A stretch of DNA of 64,000 bases from Cololabis saira (GCF_033807715.1 NC_084596.1:35240879-35304878); one strand, 5' to 3'; positions 46,761 to 59,660 are shown, counted from the first letter of the stretch. Program-made: numbers and translations. Notes: generated by a model from the letters alone, not told the origin.

Positions 46761-48068
46761 TATTTTTTACTGTGGTGTTCTACTTAAACTAATAAAGCAT
46801 GTTTCATCTAAACTTTGGTCAATCGGCCCAATAGATTAAAATTGTTAAAGGAAAAGTAAATACAACAAGATCATTGCTTGTTGTTTGTGTGTAAATGAAA
46901 AGATTGCCTGGGATTGCATACATACTGCTTGTTAAGGAATAAATGCACAATGTCTTGTTTTTTGAACAAATGCAGATTAAGTTCAAAACTGTATTCATGT
47001 AAAGCAACAAACTTCATTTTTAATTGTTAATATCACAGATTTAAGTATGTTATATTTACATGCGCTTAGATTGATTTTTTTCAGTGTAAGGTGCTACTAC
47101 AGCCTTTTAATGAGGTCTGGAATTTGACCATTGTAACATCTTTTTCCCCTTTGCCATTTTGCTGTAGATTTGCTGATGTGCTTGAGATCATTGTCTTGTT
47201 CCATTGCCCAGTTTCTGCCAGGTTTCAGCTATTGTACAAATGGCCTCACTATTAACTGTAGAATATTTGGTGTACAAATCACATCACCTCCTCAAATGTG
47301 CTTGACAGTTGATAAGTCGTTTTGCTGCAAAGCAGACAAAGCATGATGCTGTACTTTATGGTCAAACACCTCCATTCCAGTGAAGATTTGTAGCCGTCTC
47401 AAATGATTTTCACTAACGACCTTGTCTTTGTCACTTGCCGTTTTTAGTTTAGACCCCATTATTATCCCCGGATGAAGAATGCATGCTCAACACGTGCTGG
47501 TCAGTGTAAATCCCAGGGCATGTTATTGCCTCTCCCGTGCCTGAGGCCATGTTGAGGAGGCGAGATAGGCTTCACCGACATCAGAGGAGCTGGCTGATGC
47601 AGATGGGAGATCCATACTGAATACCAACTGGACTTGCAGCGCAACTTCCAAATCATGTACAAATATGACCAGCAGTCCCCTTCTGCCATTCCTGCTGATG
47701 CGTACCTGCAAACCTCTTTCTAAGGCTCTTCAGTTTATTATTATTATTATTATTATTATTATTTTATTATTATTAATAATAACAATAATAATAATAATAA
47801 TAATAATACTGTCATTTAGCAGATGCTTTTATCCAAAGCGACTTACATCTGAGAGAACAAACGACCCAAGTTTTGTTTCTTGCCTAGCTTTGGTTGGTCA
47901 TTTCAGTAGCCGGTTGCAGATTACACTTCTGTAATTTGCTGATTTATGATCTCTACGGCTCTGAGTATGAGGAACTAACGGATCATCCTCGGCTTGTCAT
48001 CAATCAATCCCACCCATGACCCGCAGCCCCTGTCAGTTGTGTTTACATTAGTCCTGACAAGGGATTAA
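46761..48068. other. Intergenic DNA with a SINE-like fragment and a trinucleotide repeat
   Basis: An ATT/AAT microsatellite occupies about 47736-47808. It is followed by TCATTTAGCAGATGCTTTTA and CCAAAGCGACTTACATCTGA, a very common fish interspersed repeat. Nothing coding is supported. Confidence 0.55.
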
Positions 48069-50079
48069 TGGCGCTTTTACACTAGTACCTACTCAGCGCG
48101 ACTCGACTCGCCACGCCCCCGGTTTTGCGCTTTTACACTAGGTAAAAGGGTCGAGGCGGGTGGAGGCGGGTGGAGGCGTGCCGAGTAGATACTTTTTCTG
48201 TATCTATTCTGCCGAGGTTCTAAGCGGCTGAGTCGGCTGCATCTGACGTCATCACACTAGTACAGGCCACCGATTGGTCGTGGGGCGGTGCTGTCAGACG
48301 TCTGAATCAGGAAGCAGGAATCAGCCCAAGAGCGGCTCGCGACTTCATTTTATTCCACCAGCAATGGGAGCGCAAAAGTCTGTTTGGTGATCCGACTCTG
48401 AGGTGCAGATGTTCATAAACCTGGTAGCTGAGGAGAGAATTAAAAAGGGATGTAGACGGGCGATAAGGAACGACCAGATCTACCAGGCGCTCGGTCACTT
48501 CATAGCTGCTCACGGCTCCCAGCTGTCTTTTCAGCAGCGCCGAGACGAACAAAATTTAAAAAAAAGCGTCACCGCTTAAAGGGGACCTATTATGAAAAAC
48601 ACGTTTTTTCTTGTTTTAACATATATAAAGTGGTCTCCCCTCACCCTGCCAACACAGAAAAGATGAAATCCCATGAATTTCTGCAAGGTCTGTACCCTCG
48701 CCCTGCAGAATCCTCCAGTGTCATGTGACTTTCTGACGGCCCGTTCTGAATCTGCGCCTATGGTGACGTCACCATAGGCGCTCATTTCCATAGGTCGGCC
48801 TCTGCTGCTGAAACCACGCCCACAACCAGCTCTCTCCGCCGGCTGGAGCTTCAGCCATTGTTTAGAAGCGGTGACTGTTTCCACCGCGAGGGAGAGTTAA
48901 AATGAGGTTTTGCATTGACATTTACCCTCATAAAAGGATCAGTGCCCACAGTACGGACCCGGCAACTGCACACAAGTCAGCGGTAAGTGACGTTAATTTT
49001 TTATGTTATTTATATTTGTATGATCTTTGCATGGGCTAAGTATTTAGCTTAGCTCCGGAGCACCGGGGCCCGCTCACGGAGCTGCCGGAGCTGCTCACGG
49101 ACCGGACCGTCGAGGAGCCCCGGGCCCGGAGCTCCGAACCCAGAGCTCCGAGCCCGGGGCTCCGGGCGCCGGCGGCTCTATTAGTACCGTAATACATTTT
49201 TCTTCTCTTTATGGTTTCAGATCTGCCAAGCAATGCACCTGAAGCTGTTCAACGACACCTTCAGAAGACGTGCGGCCCTTCCTTGAGCCAGCAATAGTGC
49301 ATACATGTTATTTATATATTTTAACAATAAAGTTGCCATTTGTGAAACTTCAGTGTCGTGATTTCTTTAAAGTTAAAATTATCCATTTGTCTTGTAACAT
49401 AAATGAAATGAGGAATTGGAGTAAAGAACTGTGGTGTAACTGTTTAGAATTAAATTAGGTCTTCCTGTGTGAATCCGAGGTGACTAAAGGCTGATTTATG
49501 GTTCCGCGTTACACCAACGCAGAGCCTACGGCGTAGGGTAAGTGTCGATTTAACGCAGAACCGTGGACACGCTTTGCTACGCAGCTGCTGCTCTTCTGCC
49601 CGGAGCGACGCTTTGTCTCCTCCCCTGCTACACGTCATTCAAGCAGCCAATCAGCACAGAGCCTCATTATCGCCCTGAAAATGAACCACAGAAAAAGGCT
49701 TTATTATCTGTAAAACTATAGACATGGCCCACAGGCTGAATTTCTGATTTATGTAGAAAAAACAAGCTTTAGATTGTTTTTAAGACATTCAAGGCCTTTT
49801 TAAAATATACATTAAATGCCATAATATGTCCCCTTTAAAGCTTCTTTCACTGTCATTTTTTAACTTGATGTCGAACACAAGCCACAGACCCAGCAGCACA
49901 TCTATCATCTCCTCTAGGTTCTACATCTTTAGTGTTGTTGTCTTCTCCGTTTAGATCACACAATCAAATACGTCACAGCAGCTTCACTCCAACCTCCTAC
50001 TTCTGATCTGGGTGTCTAGAAACAAACGAAGGTAAGGCGAGTCGAGTCGGGCTGAGTAGGTGCTAGTATAAAAGCGCCA
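48069..50079. mobile_element. Harbinger-like element with a nested TTAA element
   Basis: The ends TGGCGCTTTTACACTAGTAC and, reverse complemented, TGGCGCTTTTATACTAGCAC are flanked by TAA (48066-48068 and 50080-50082). Its outer parts resemble the dhrs1 intron element at 28835-29447. A separate element (48580-49834) is inserted inside it. Confidence 0.75.
48580..49834. mobile_element. TTAA-target non-autonomous element (piggyBac- or Kolobok-like), nested
   Basis: It reads AGGGGACCTATTATG at the left and AGGGGACATATTATG (reverse complement) at the right, and is flanked by TTAA (48576-48579 and 49835-49838). It includes a CpG-rich interior with an exon-like pair (see findings) and a partial Harbinger MITE at 49488-49565. 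No transposase was found. Confidence 0.8.
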
Positions 50080-50082
50080 TAA

Positions 50083-50775
50083 GTTTACCCTCACAGGCGA
50101 GTTATAAGGACGGTTAGCTCGACAGTTAATGTAAAAAGGACAGGTGACCCTAGATTAGTGTGTTAAACATGGAGTATCTGCTAATGTAGAAGGGGCTACC
50201 GTTTAATGGACTCCATATTGTTTAAAACATCCTTCTCAGAGGATTAGGACAAACTGCTTCTCTTAATCAATGCTGATGTCTTTTCTCTTTGGTATTGTGT
50301 TAACCCAATGGAAGGCTTGTGTTGTGATTTACCTGGTTTTGGTACCTAGTAAGAACTAGGTGATTACTTCCTGTTTCAGGATAATGAATGCACAAGTTTG
50401 GAATTTAAACAGTCATTTTTAAAGTCTTGGTAATTGTCCTTAATGATATGGTGATATGTTAATTCGTGTAAGTACCTGTCAAACCCGATTTACATCTCCG
50501 ACGTTTACTATCAAGTCTTTTCACAACAGTTCAGAGTTAATTAAATGTGGTCCTTTACGTAGCGGGTGCATAGTAATCCCGATTCAGGCGTCGTTTCAGT
50601 CAGCCAAACGTGTTAAAGTGGTGTTTTGTTTGAGGCAAGACGCCTCTGAATACAGAGAAATAGCAAATTTCGAAGAGGAAAATAGAAAAGTACCTCTGTA
50701 GCTTTCTGGCCCCGTGTCGAGGAGTAACGGACGAGCTGACCGTGGCCCGCCAGCGAGGAGCCTGAACGCCACTTA
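50083..50775. other. Unassigned intergenic sequence
   Basis: There is a small open frame (50456-50701) but no recognisable domain and no splice or promoter support. Nothing else was identified. Confidence 0.4.
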
Positions 50776-50912
50776 AGGCTGATTTATGGTTCCGCGTTAC
50801 ACCAACGCAGAGCCTACGGCGTAGGGGACGCGGCGACGCGCAACTTACGGTGCTTGTCGTACCCTACGCCGTAGGCTCTGCGTCGTTTTAAAACAGAACA
50901 ATAATTCAGGCT
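50776..50912. mobile_element. Harbinger-like MITE, copy 2
   Basis: Begins AGGCTGATTTATGGTTCCGC, ends TTCAGGCT, and has TTA on both sides (50773-50775 and 50913-50915). It is the same family as 4141-4280. Confidence 0.85.
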
Positions 50913-51015
50913 TTAGTCAAGCTTCTCATTAAAGCCACGTTGTTCTTTATATTCAAGTTATTACCCTTTCCTTAATGAGTTGAATAAATTCCAGTTTTTA
51001 ATGCAAACAGTGCTC

Positions 51016-51486
51016 TATGGAGGATTTTTAGTGCCAAAATTAAATACATCATTAATTAAAATGGGAATGACATATATAATTAATTGTGTCATTAATTAAA
51101 ATGGGAATTAAATATATAATTAATTAAATGTGTCAAATTAAATATATAATTCATTAAATGTGTCATTAATTAAAATGGGAATTAAATATATAATTAATTC
51201 ATTAAATGTGTCATTCATTAATTAAAATGGGAATGAAATATGTCATTAAAATACAATTCCTTTTGATGTGCAAGGTAACCAATGAGTGGTTTGGAATCCG
51301 CCCACTGAGTTTGACAAGTGAAACGGACAGTTTGACATTTCATGATTCACACGCAACACAAAATCATTAAATACTGAAATATGTTTTTACTTAAAATGAA
51401 TTGTATTTTAATTAATGACATATTTCATTCCAATTTTAATTAACACATTTGATTGATTTAATTTTGGCACAAAAAAATCCTCCATA
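51016..51486. mobile_element. Inverted-repeat MITE, IS3EU-like, copy 2
   Basis: The ends are TATGGAGGATTTTTAGTGCC and, reverse complemented, TATGGAGGATTTTTTTGTGCC. The flanking 6-mers are GTGCTC (51010-51015) and GGGCTC (51487-51492), 5 of 6 identical. The interior holds several tandem repeats of ATTAATTAAAATGGGAAT. It shares the terminal TATGGA(A/G)G and 6-bp duplication with the element at 17004-17492. Confidence 0.7.
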
Positions 51487-51528
51487 GGGCTCATGCCTGG
51501 GTTTGAGTGTTTCTTGGGGCACCGTTTA

Positions 51529-52010
51529 GGGTTGCCAAATCCCTGAAAAATAAAGGGACACCTCATCGGCAGCCTTCACCCTTCCTGGTGCATTTTTTTT
51601 TTAGCCCCTTTGAGTTAGTGAAACGATTTAACTATTTGACTCGAACCTGAATTAAATCAGATGGATATTTTTCAATGCCATGAACACATGGAAAACAAAT
51701 TATCCGGCAATTCACTTTAATAGAAAATAAATTGAACTGAACAAAGAACAGAAACCTGTCCTGCTTAATATGAAACGATAGAAAAGCAGAACATCCATTC
51801 TGTAATAGTCCAATCAGAAAGTCTGTAGAAAACTTGTAAACATATGTGCCTCAAAGGCCATGACTATAGGCTACAGTTGTAAAACAAAACTTGTCAACTC
51901 AATTTTCCATTGGCATATTACTATTTTTTGACTCACAGTAATACGGGACAAAGAGCGTCCCTTTTAAGCTCAATACGGGACGATTCCATTTTGGATGGTT
52001 GGCAAAGCTA
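51529..52010. mobile_element. Non-autonomous DNA element, intact copy
   Basis: It starts GGGTTGCCAAATCCCTG and ends TTGGCAAAGCTA. It is flanked by an exact 10-bp repeat GCACCGTTTA (51519-51528 and 52011-52020), of which 8-10 bp is the target duplication. The interrupted relative is at 34404-37553. Confidence 0.75.
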
Positions 52011-52020
52011 GCACCGTTTA

Positions 52021-52363
52021 GCTCAGTGTAGTAAGAGAAACAGAGGCGTGAGTCATTAAGAGCAGCAAAAGTTTAGACATGTAGGGCTTGCAGTTGTGAA
52101 CCTTTGCACCCCCACCCTGCCCTCATGTAGCAAAGGCAGACAGTTCAGCCAAATATATCCAAAACAGATTGTATATATATCCATGGATAATTTGGGTTAA
52201 TGCCACCCCCCAAAATAAAAAAACCCTTACAAGGTCAGTGACAACCCTAACACAAGAGGTCAAGCAACCATTAGATGAGCTTTAGTTTTTTTTATTCAGT
52301 GAGCATTACACAGTCAAGAATAAAAGAGACAAGTCTGAAAGCCTGCTTCCATCGTCAAGGAAG
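52021..52363. other. 3' side of the first ZP3-like gene
   Basis: Contains the 3' untranslated region of the gene below; an AATAAA on the minus strand is visible at about 52293-52298 (TTTATT on the plus strand). Otherwise nothing. Confidence 0.5.
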
Positions 52364-53915
52364 TCAGACTGTGATAGTCAGTGGCCCAAGGACAGCTTTC
52401 GTCATCAAACCATTGGTTCCTATGGAAACAAGGTACATCATGAAAGCCAGGTAGGACATGTGCAAGTTCAAAGAGTGCTACATACCTGGTTCCAGACTTC
52501 TTGCCTTTCTGGACTTGCAGGTGTGTTCACAGCAGTTACATAGATTGTTGTACGAGTCGTCGTCCAGCAGTTCCCAGCTAGATGAAACAAGGAGAGATGT
52601 CAGACTTTCTGCAGGATCTAAAGCCCTGTGTCCCCCAAACTATGTGAAGTCTTACCCATGACCCTTTACGTATTGGCAGGCCTTCTTTGACTCGTCAAGA
52701 CCATTTGGATCCCAGGCCACAAGGCTGCAGTGAATATATACCTAGTGGAGCAATATGATGTCACCATTTGCTAGTCCATCAAGCCTTTAAACATTGAATA
52801 GAACAGGTTTACCTCTTGTCCCAAAGCAAACTTGAATGCTTGCAGGGATAGCTGGAGTTCAGACAATTTTTGCCTCGGTTCAAATCTTGAGTGCGTACTC
52901 TTGCTATCCACAAGACATCTGTAATTGAAGTTTAAATGTTAAAAACGAGTACATGGAATATTACAGCAAATCTCAATCTAGACTATGTGTACCCCTTGTT
53001 TGCAATGATTGAATAGAAGTCTGTTCCAGGCTCCAAGTCTTCTGTGGTGGCAGCAACACATTCCTCGAGGAGCAACAACAAGGGCTGATGGCTCCGCTGC
53101 TCTACACTAGCCATGATGGGGATCATGGAGCCCAGGGGAAAACTGGTAGACTCTGCAGGGCCTGAGAAATCAGCTGAAGCCACAGAAGAGACAGTTAATG
53201 CGTTGGACAGTTGTTATTGTAGAGTCTCATGCGTTAAACCAACCATTCATGAATCCCATATGGAACACAAGGTTTTCCACACCATATGTGTCAAACACTG
53301 GATCAACGATCACAGGGTGCCAGTCCTTTGGCCTGGAGGAGAGAGAAGAAAAATAAAGTTTAGTAGCTGCAATGCCTAACATCTGTGCACCTCTTCAGAT
53401 AATATTGCTCACCTCTCATATGAACAGACAACTGGCAGAGTGAAGGGAAGGACATACGAGTCAGGGGAAGGAGTGTAGATGAGCTCATTGGAGTAGGTTA
53501 GCTCATTTCCAGTGACCTAAATCAAGAGCCGGCATGAGTTAAGGTAGACGTAATCATGTACCCAATTGAGTGCTCTACTCACCAGTTGCCTAAAGTTACA
53601 GTCAGTAAGGCCAACACTGAATACAACCTCCCTTGATGTAGAGCTAGTAGGTTCGCAACTACCAAGTCGAAACAATGAAGTGTCTGCCTGTGATCTGCTG
53701 TCTGACCAAACCAGTGCCATGTAGTCAGGCCTGCAATCCAGTTTCATCTCTGCAATAAGACAAAAAAGGCACAACATGTATTGTATGAAAAGGCATCAAG
53801 AGAGGGAGAAAGGGAAGAAGTGGAAAAACCAAACAACCACTATTGAACTCTTACCTGCATTTGCAGCCCAAGCACCCAGACAGAGGAGCAGAACACAATA
53901 CCAAGAGAAAGCCAT
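52364..53915 (-). CDS. Zona pellucida sperm-binding protein 3-like, copy 1
   Basis: Nine exons: 53855-53915, 53583-53749, 53413-53516, 53244-53332, 52993-53173, 52813-52918, 52656-52741, 52486-52577, 52364-52419, giving 313 residues with an intact frame. A signal peptide (MAFSWYCVLLLCLGAWAANA) precedes a ZP domain: first Cys in MKLDCRPDYMALVW, CNFRQL, VVCSYERP, then the ZP-C part with LLLLLEECVAATTEDLEP, GCLVDSKST and the paired Cys of LCNCCEHTC. KSRKARS (exon 8) resembles the furin-type cleavage site that ends ZP3 domains. There is no C-terminal transmembrane segment, common for fish egg-coat proteins secreted by liver or ovary. The gene is an egg-envelope (chorion) component by family. Its exon lengths and phases match the second copy at 59661-61414. 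Confidence 0.93.
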
Positions 53916-54413
53916 GGTGACTGAATGCCTACTCGTTGCTCTGTGGGGGGTTTTATTCTCTGTGACTGGAGCATGGCAATCAAGGAAACTGCTTTCACCT
54001 GTTGTGTGTCTGCAACTTAAACAGGTGTTTAAAATTAACTGACATCTGTTAATGGATCATGAAATGTGGGCGTAGTTTGTAGAAAATAAACTATTTTACT
54101 TTGTATTCATGGAAACACAAAGTAAAATATGGTTCTTGAGATACTGGACATTCATGTCTAAGAAACCATAGCAGCCAGACAACATTCAAACATATCTGCA
54201 TTTTTTTCTGAAACAATTATGCAGCCAGCAAATACAAATTTTATACAAATACAAATAAATAAATACTGTGTATCACACATGAAACCACTAAATGGGTAGG
54301 TTGATATTATAGCTTCATCAAGACAAACAAGCTTTCAAGAAAACTTAAATGAATAAGGGGTCCAAATTTGTAGTTAGTATTATTTTAAGGCTCATAGGCA
54401 CATTGCAGTAATA
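53916..54413. other. Upstream region of the first ZP3-like gene
   Basis: On the minus strand the sequence just before the ATG (53950-53960) reads AGAATAAAACC, a possible TATA-type box (AATAAAA) about 40 bp upstream of the ATG. No other feature was seen. Confidence 0.4.
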
Positions 54414-55241
54414 CACTCCTGATCAATATCTGAAAACTAGTTGAAAAATTGCAAGAATTAGCATTTTGCACTCTGGTAGGATTGTTGAGCTGCATAAAAG
54501 CAAGGCCTCTCATAATGTGCCATCGCCATCATTTTGAATTTTTAAAAAGACAACGGGGCTCCAGGTTGTCCGGGGCCGTAGCAGGCTATGTGGAGATGTT
54601 GCAGTGGGCACCCCTCATGACTGAGGACCCTCATCTGTGTGGTGGTGACCGGGGTCTTCAACAGGACCCTGCTGCAGTTCACAACACCCGCCTGACAAAG
54701 AACTTCCTCCAGGAGAATAACATCACTCTTTTGGACCATCCTGCATGTTCCCCGATCTAAATCCAACTGAGAACATTTGGGGATGGATGACAAGGGAAGT
54801 TTACAAAAATGGACATCAGTTCCAGACAGTGGATGCCCTTCCTGAAGCCGTCTTCACCAGTTGACACCACCTGCCCACTGGTCTTCTAGACACACTAGAC
54901 ACATCAAGCATGCGGAAACAAATTTATGAAGTGATCAACAAGAATGGTGGAGTTACTCAGTACTGAGTGTTTTTTTTACTCTTTGATATCTGTTTTGAGG
55001 CCGTTTAGGAATTTTTGTGCTATGGTCTTAAAGCTTTGATCAGATGATGAACAGCCCATTTCAGTTAAATTCAGTTAAATTTCAGTTGTTTTCAATAAAT
55101 TACCTGCTCAAAAATGTGGGTCTTTTGCTCCTATTTCTTTTTTTTGCAGTTTAAAGGTCTACTTAAAACCTTAAGATCCAGCAGTGCAAAATGCAAAATC
55201 TTGCAATTTCTTAAATGGTCTAAAGCTTTTGATCAGAAGTG
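54414..55241 (+). mobile_element. Tc1/mariner element, internally deleted
   Basis: It is bounded by TA, with ends CACTCCTGATCAATATCTGA and, reverse complemented, CACTTCTGATCAAAAGCTTT. The plus strand retains the C-terminal part of the transposase: GDRGLQQDPAAVHNTRLTKN, NNITLLDHPACSPI, and after a frame break ENIWGWMTREVYKNGHQFQT. The N-terminal half is missing, so it is non-functional. Confidence 0.88.
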
Positions 55242-56366
55242 TATATGTGTTCAGACTCGAAGTTGTATTTCAGTCCAACCAAACATTACATTCCATAATG
55301 TGCAATATATAGAGATATTTAACCCTGTATATGGCATCATATTTATTGTTTTTAATAATATATATATTCCTCAGGTCCATGCACCTTACCTCCCCTTTTT
55401 GTACTATTGCTCATTTCATTTGTTTATACTGTATATTTTTCAGATTTTTTTCTAATGTTTGCACTCTTATTGGAGCTTTTAATCTCATTGTGTATGTGTG
55501 TAGTGACAATAATGGCTTTATATTAATTCTGTTCTATTATCTATTCCCACTATCTATAAAGGGTCAAAAGGATCAGCTGGACTCCATCCCAGGTATCATT
55601 GGAATAAAGGCAAGGCACACCCTTGATACACTACCAGTTACTCGCAGTGCTGTATTAATGTTTCATTTTTTTAAACTACTGTAACACTATTCATGTTAAG
55701 ACCAGCTATGTGGGATTTAGAGCACCCCTTCAACGTCAAGCCTGAGCAAGGAGAATGCCCCAGTGTTGTGGTAGACATCCTGCCTGGTTCCACTACCAAA
55801 AATATCTCATCCATCTTCTACTGAAGACTACAGACCTGTAGCCCTGGCATCCACATCATTTGTTTGTATGTTCTCCCCGTGTTCCCTTGGGTAGCAATGT
55901 GAGCTACCCTCACAAAAACATGCACACAGTCCTGGGCTACACATGCCCCCTCTGGCCAACCGGGGCGCCAGATGGGGTGGGGAGGATCTGGCCGGAATAA
56001 CGTGATCCTTCCACGCGCTACGTCCAGTCAGAGAATCCTCACCCTGTCTGGTGAAAAGAAGCGGTCCGTCACTCCTCAGGATAAGAAGGAGACCTGAGCT
56101 CAGTGTAGGACCCTCCCTGGGTTGGCAGAGGAGAGCAATGCCCAGGACTGTTACTTAGGTATGAGCACTGGGTGATGAAATGGGTAAAAAATCAGGGATA
56201 AAAAAAATATTAAAAAAAAAAAAAAAAAAAAAATGACAATAAAAAAATTCAACTCCACCTTTGTAACTATAAATCTATCACCACATTCAGTCTTTTGACA
56301 CCCCAAAACACTGCTCTAAAAGAATACTAAATGCTACTAAACTATACCAATTAAATTTAATTGATC
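55242..56366. other. Repeat-like intergenic DNA
   Basis: A T-rich stretch leads to a GC-richer block (55900-56160, GGCCAACCGGGGCGCCAGAT) that looks like an interspersed repeat, and an A-run at 56212-56234. I cannot classify it. Confidence 0.4.
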
Positions 56367-56627
<261 letters not shown>

Positions 56628-57640
56628 CTGTACGTTGTGCGTGGATTTAACGCAGAACCATAAATCAGCTTTACACAAAAACGTCACCAATGGGAATTTA
56701 TTGTTTTTACCGCGAGATGACAAATTCTTACCGGAGGGAATTTTTTTGACGGTATATCATGAACGGTAAAATATCGCCCATTCCTACCCCACAGTCATCA
56801 GTACTGTGAGGATCATGTTCATGCAAGACGTGGAGCACAACAGGCTGGCTGTACTCTCATCATTCCTCTTCACGTTGTACACCTCAAACTTCAATTCAAC
56901 TCAAATGTATTTATATAGCATCTATTACAACACAAGTTGTCACAACGAAGAACAGAGAGAGGTGGGGCATAGATATATTGTCAAAGGTACACAAGACAAG
57001 ATATATTAATATTAGTTATCTGTGAGCAGGAAAACTAAGAGTTCTATGTACACATGATGACTGATATCTGGTTAGTTGGTGGACGACAGAGACGACTGTA
57101 TAAACAGATGAGACAGCAGACACTGAGGTGGTCAGAGGGGGGGACTGCAGGTCAATATGCAGCGCAACAACTACAAGAACAATGGAGCTGTAGACTGAAC
57201 TGAAGAAAGGAGAGGAGAGCAAAACATTGCACAAAGACATCCCACTTTAAATCATTTTGTGTGCATCCTTATGTCTAGATCCTGGTCACATCATAGTTTT
57301 TTACACATTTTTTGGTATCCTGTCTTCATCTTGTTTTTTATGGTTATTGTTTTGCACGCTCTACTGTATTTGTTGGTATTTATCCTGTTTATATTGATTA
57401 TCTGTATCAGTATAAGCCTATAGCAGCATATCTAGGATGAAGCTCTGGTTCAGACCTGTAGCAGCTATGACTACTGGCCCTAACACACTACAGTTTACAC
57501 TAACTAGAGGTTTTACTAAACACTAACTAGAGGTTTACTAAACACTAACTATACTTTACTAAACAGAAAGGTTTTAAGTTAGGTTTTAAAGGTGGAGGTG
57601 GTGTCAGCCTCCTTAACCCAGATTAGAAGTTGGTTCCATA
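56628..57640. repeat. Repeat mosaic between the ZP3-like genes
   Basis: It includes the partial MITE above, the end of an element with GGTAAAATATCGCCCATTCC (56764-56783), and further sequence without coding content. No gene was found. Confidence 0.5.
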
Positions 57641-58290
57641 GTAACGGTGCCTGATAGCAGAAGACCCGTCCTACAAATCTACATTTGGATACTCTAGGAA
57701 CTACGAGTAAACCTGCACTCTTGAGAACAGAGAGCTTTGTTAGGAATATACGGTACTATCAGGTCTTGTAAATATCATGGAGCGTTTATCGTTTTATACG
57801 CAAGTAATAGAATGTTGAATTGGATTCTGGATTTTACGGAGACCAATGGAGGGAGGTTAACACTGGAGAGACGTGGTCTCTCTTGCTGATTCCTGTCAGC
57901 ACTCGCTGCATTTTGGATCAGCTGGAGGATATTCAGAGATTTACTTGGACATCCTGCTAATAACACATTACAGTAATCTAGCCTACAAGATACAAACACG
58001 TGATTTATTTTTTCTGCATAACTCTGGGAAAAGATGTTCCTAATCTTTGTGATATTACAAAGATGGAACACCGCTGTCTTACAAACTTGATTAATATGCT
58101 GTTTATAGGACAAATCTTGATTGAAAATAACACCATGGTTACGTACAGTTATACTGGAAGCCATCACAACACCATTTAATCCCTTCCTAAGGTGCTGGGG
58201 CCCAAAACAACTGTTTTATTGGAATTTAGAAGCAAAACGTTAGTGGACATCCAGGCTTTAATGTCCTTAAGACATGCCTGAAGTTTGTTG
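57640..58290 (-). mobile_element. L2-type LINE reverse-transcriptase fragment
   Basis: The minus-strand frame 57775-58167 reads GVIFNQDLSYKQHINQVCKT then SCRLDYCNVLLAGCPSKSLN and LQLIQNAA, hallmark residues of L2 reverse transcriptases after the catalytic region. It is followed downstream by a degraded part. It is an inactive fragment. Confidence 0.8.
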
Positions 58291-58299
58291 CCACGGTTC

Positions 58300-58765
58300 C
58301 TTTTCATCTACTTCCAGTGCAAGTAGTCCTTTCATCTGCAGAAATACTCATCCCTCTGAAGTTGTGAGGTGTATCAGTGGTGGTGTGGGAACAATCATCT
58401 CGATCGCAAACGAGGATTGGAGAAGTGGAATATAAATCCCTGTGTTCACCTGCACAGACTGGATTAGAGATACACTGGCGTTTCTAAAATAGGGCAGAAA
58501 GGACTTTACTTAGGTCCTTCAGGATTTACAGAAAGATTGAGTATCTTCTATAGTTTGTTGTGGAGTTCAGTCATGTTTGAGGAGCAGCATCAGAGCCAGT
58601 GACGAACTGAACAAAGGCTGGCTATGTTCCGATTGTACAGATATAATCCTGGTCATCTTCACAGATTCAGCAATGGAGCTTTTTCAGATCCACTGCAGCA
58701 CAGACAGCTACAGGAGATCCTTCCTGCCCACAGCAATACGAGTTTTTACATCACTTAAATCATGA
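58300..58765 (+). mobile_element. LINE 3' fragment
   Basis: The plus strand ends with a frame reading MELFQIHCSTDSYRRSFLPT then AIRVFTSLKS, which resembles the end of other fish LINE ORF2 proteins. Frameshifts are present. The clade was not assigned. Confidence 0.55.
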
Positions 58766-59230
58766 ACTCATACAACAATTTTTTGGGGGATTAATACTTT
58801 AGCCCTGAATATCTATTCGTGCCCACGTGCCTCAGGAATATCAAGTGACCTAAACATGGCTTTGGGATCTAACGTGTATGGAAGCTTGGCATGACAGGGT
58901 TTTAATTTCTCAAAAATGCATTTTCATAACTCCCCTGTACCAAAATTCCAAGAATGCATATAAACTAGTTATTGCATTCATGTTGCCACTTCCTTGTGGA
59001 AAAGGACAATTTGGAGGAGTTCATGTGGTTCTGAGACATGCCTTTATGCGACCTTGTCAAAACGGGCCCAAAAGTGTCATGAACATTAACCAGATAAAGC
59101 CACAGTACAGCATTTTCTAGACACTATTCCACATAGGTGAAGAGTTTCACAGTCAACCTTTCATCAACATTAGACATGCTCCAAATAGTCAAGTGAGCTT
59201 TAATATCAGATTTCAAACACTATGAAAACA

Positions 59231-59253
59231 GGGGGGGGGGGGGGGGGGGGGGG
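59231..59253. repeat. G homopolymer, 23 bp
   Basis: An uninterrupted run of G, one of three long G-runs in the window (also 32125-32142 and 60243-60259). Run length is likely to be imprecise in the assembly. Confidence 0.9.
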
Positions 59254-59660
59254 TGTACATGAATAGACTGGCAATGTGGCTTTTTTTTTAAGGCATTACT
59301 TCCTTGGTTGCTTGAAATTGAGTGCCAGAGACCGGTTCATATGACTAAGTATGCAATGCACCCCAATGGCCTTGGCCAGTAAATCTATTTTAAGTTATGC
59401 ACTACACAATTAAAAAACCCACCAAGTCATCCATCCACCCACTCTGGCCATCTAAATTGACCACACCTGCTCTAGTCCCTAAAATAATTCCTTTAGAGCC
59501 TGGCATTTGAGGTCAGGGATTTATTAAATTCAAGAGTCAACAAATTTACAAGGAATCAAAAAGGAGTTGGTCAGCTGTCCAAGTCTTATAAAGAAGGATC
59601 CTATGGCAGGTGGTCCTCAGCTCAGTATTAGCAGATCCTGTGGAAGGAAAAGAAATGCAA

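Noticed and set aside
50456..50701. 81-residue plus-strand frame
   Set aside because: No recognisable motif or supporting promoter or splice signals. It is short enough to be chance.
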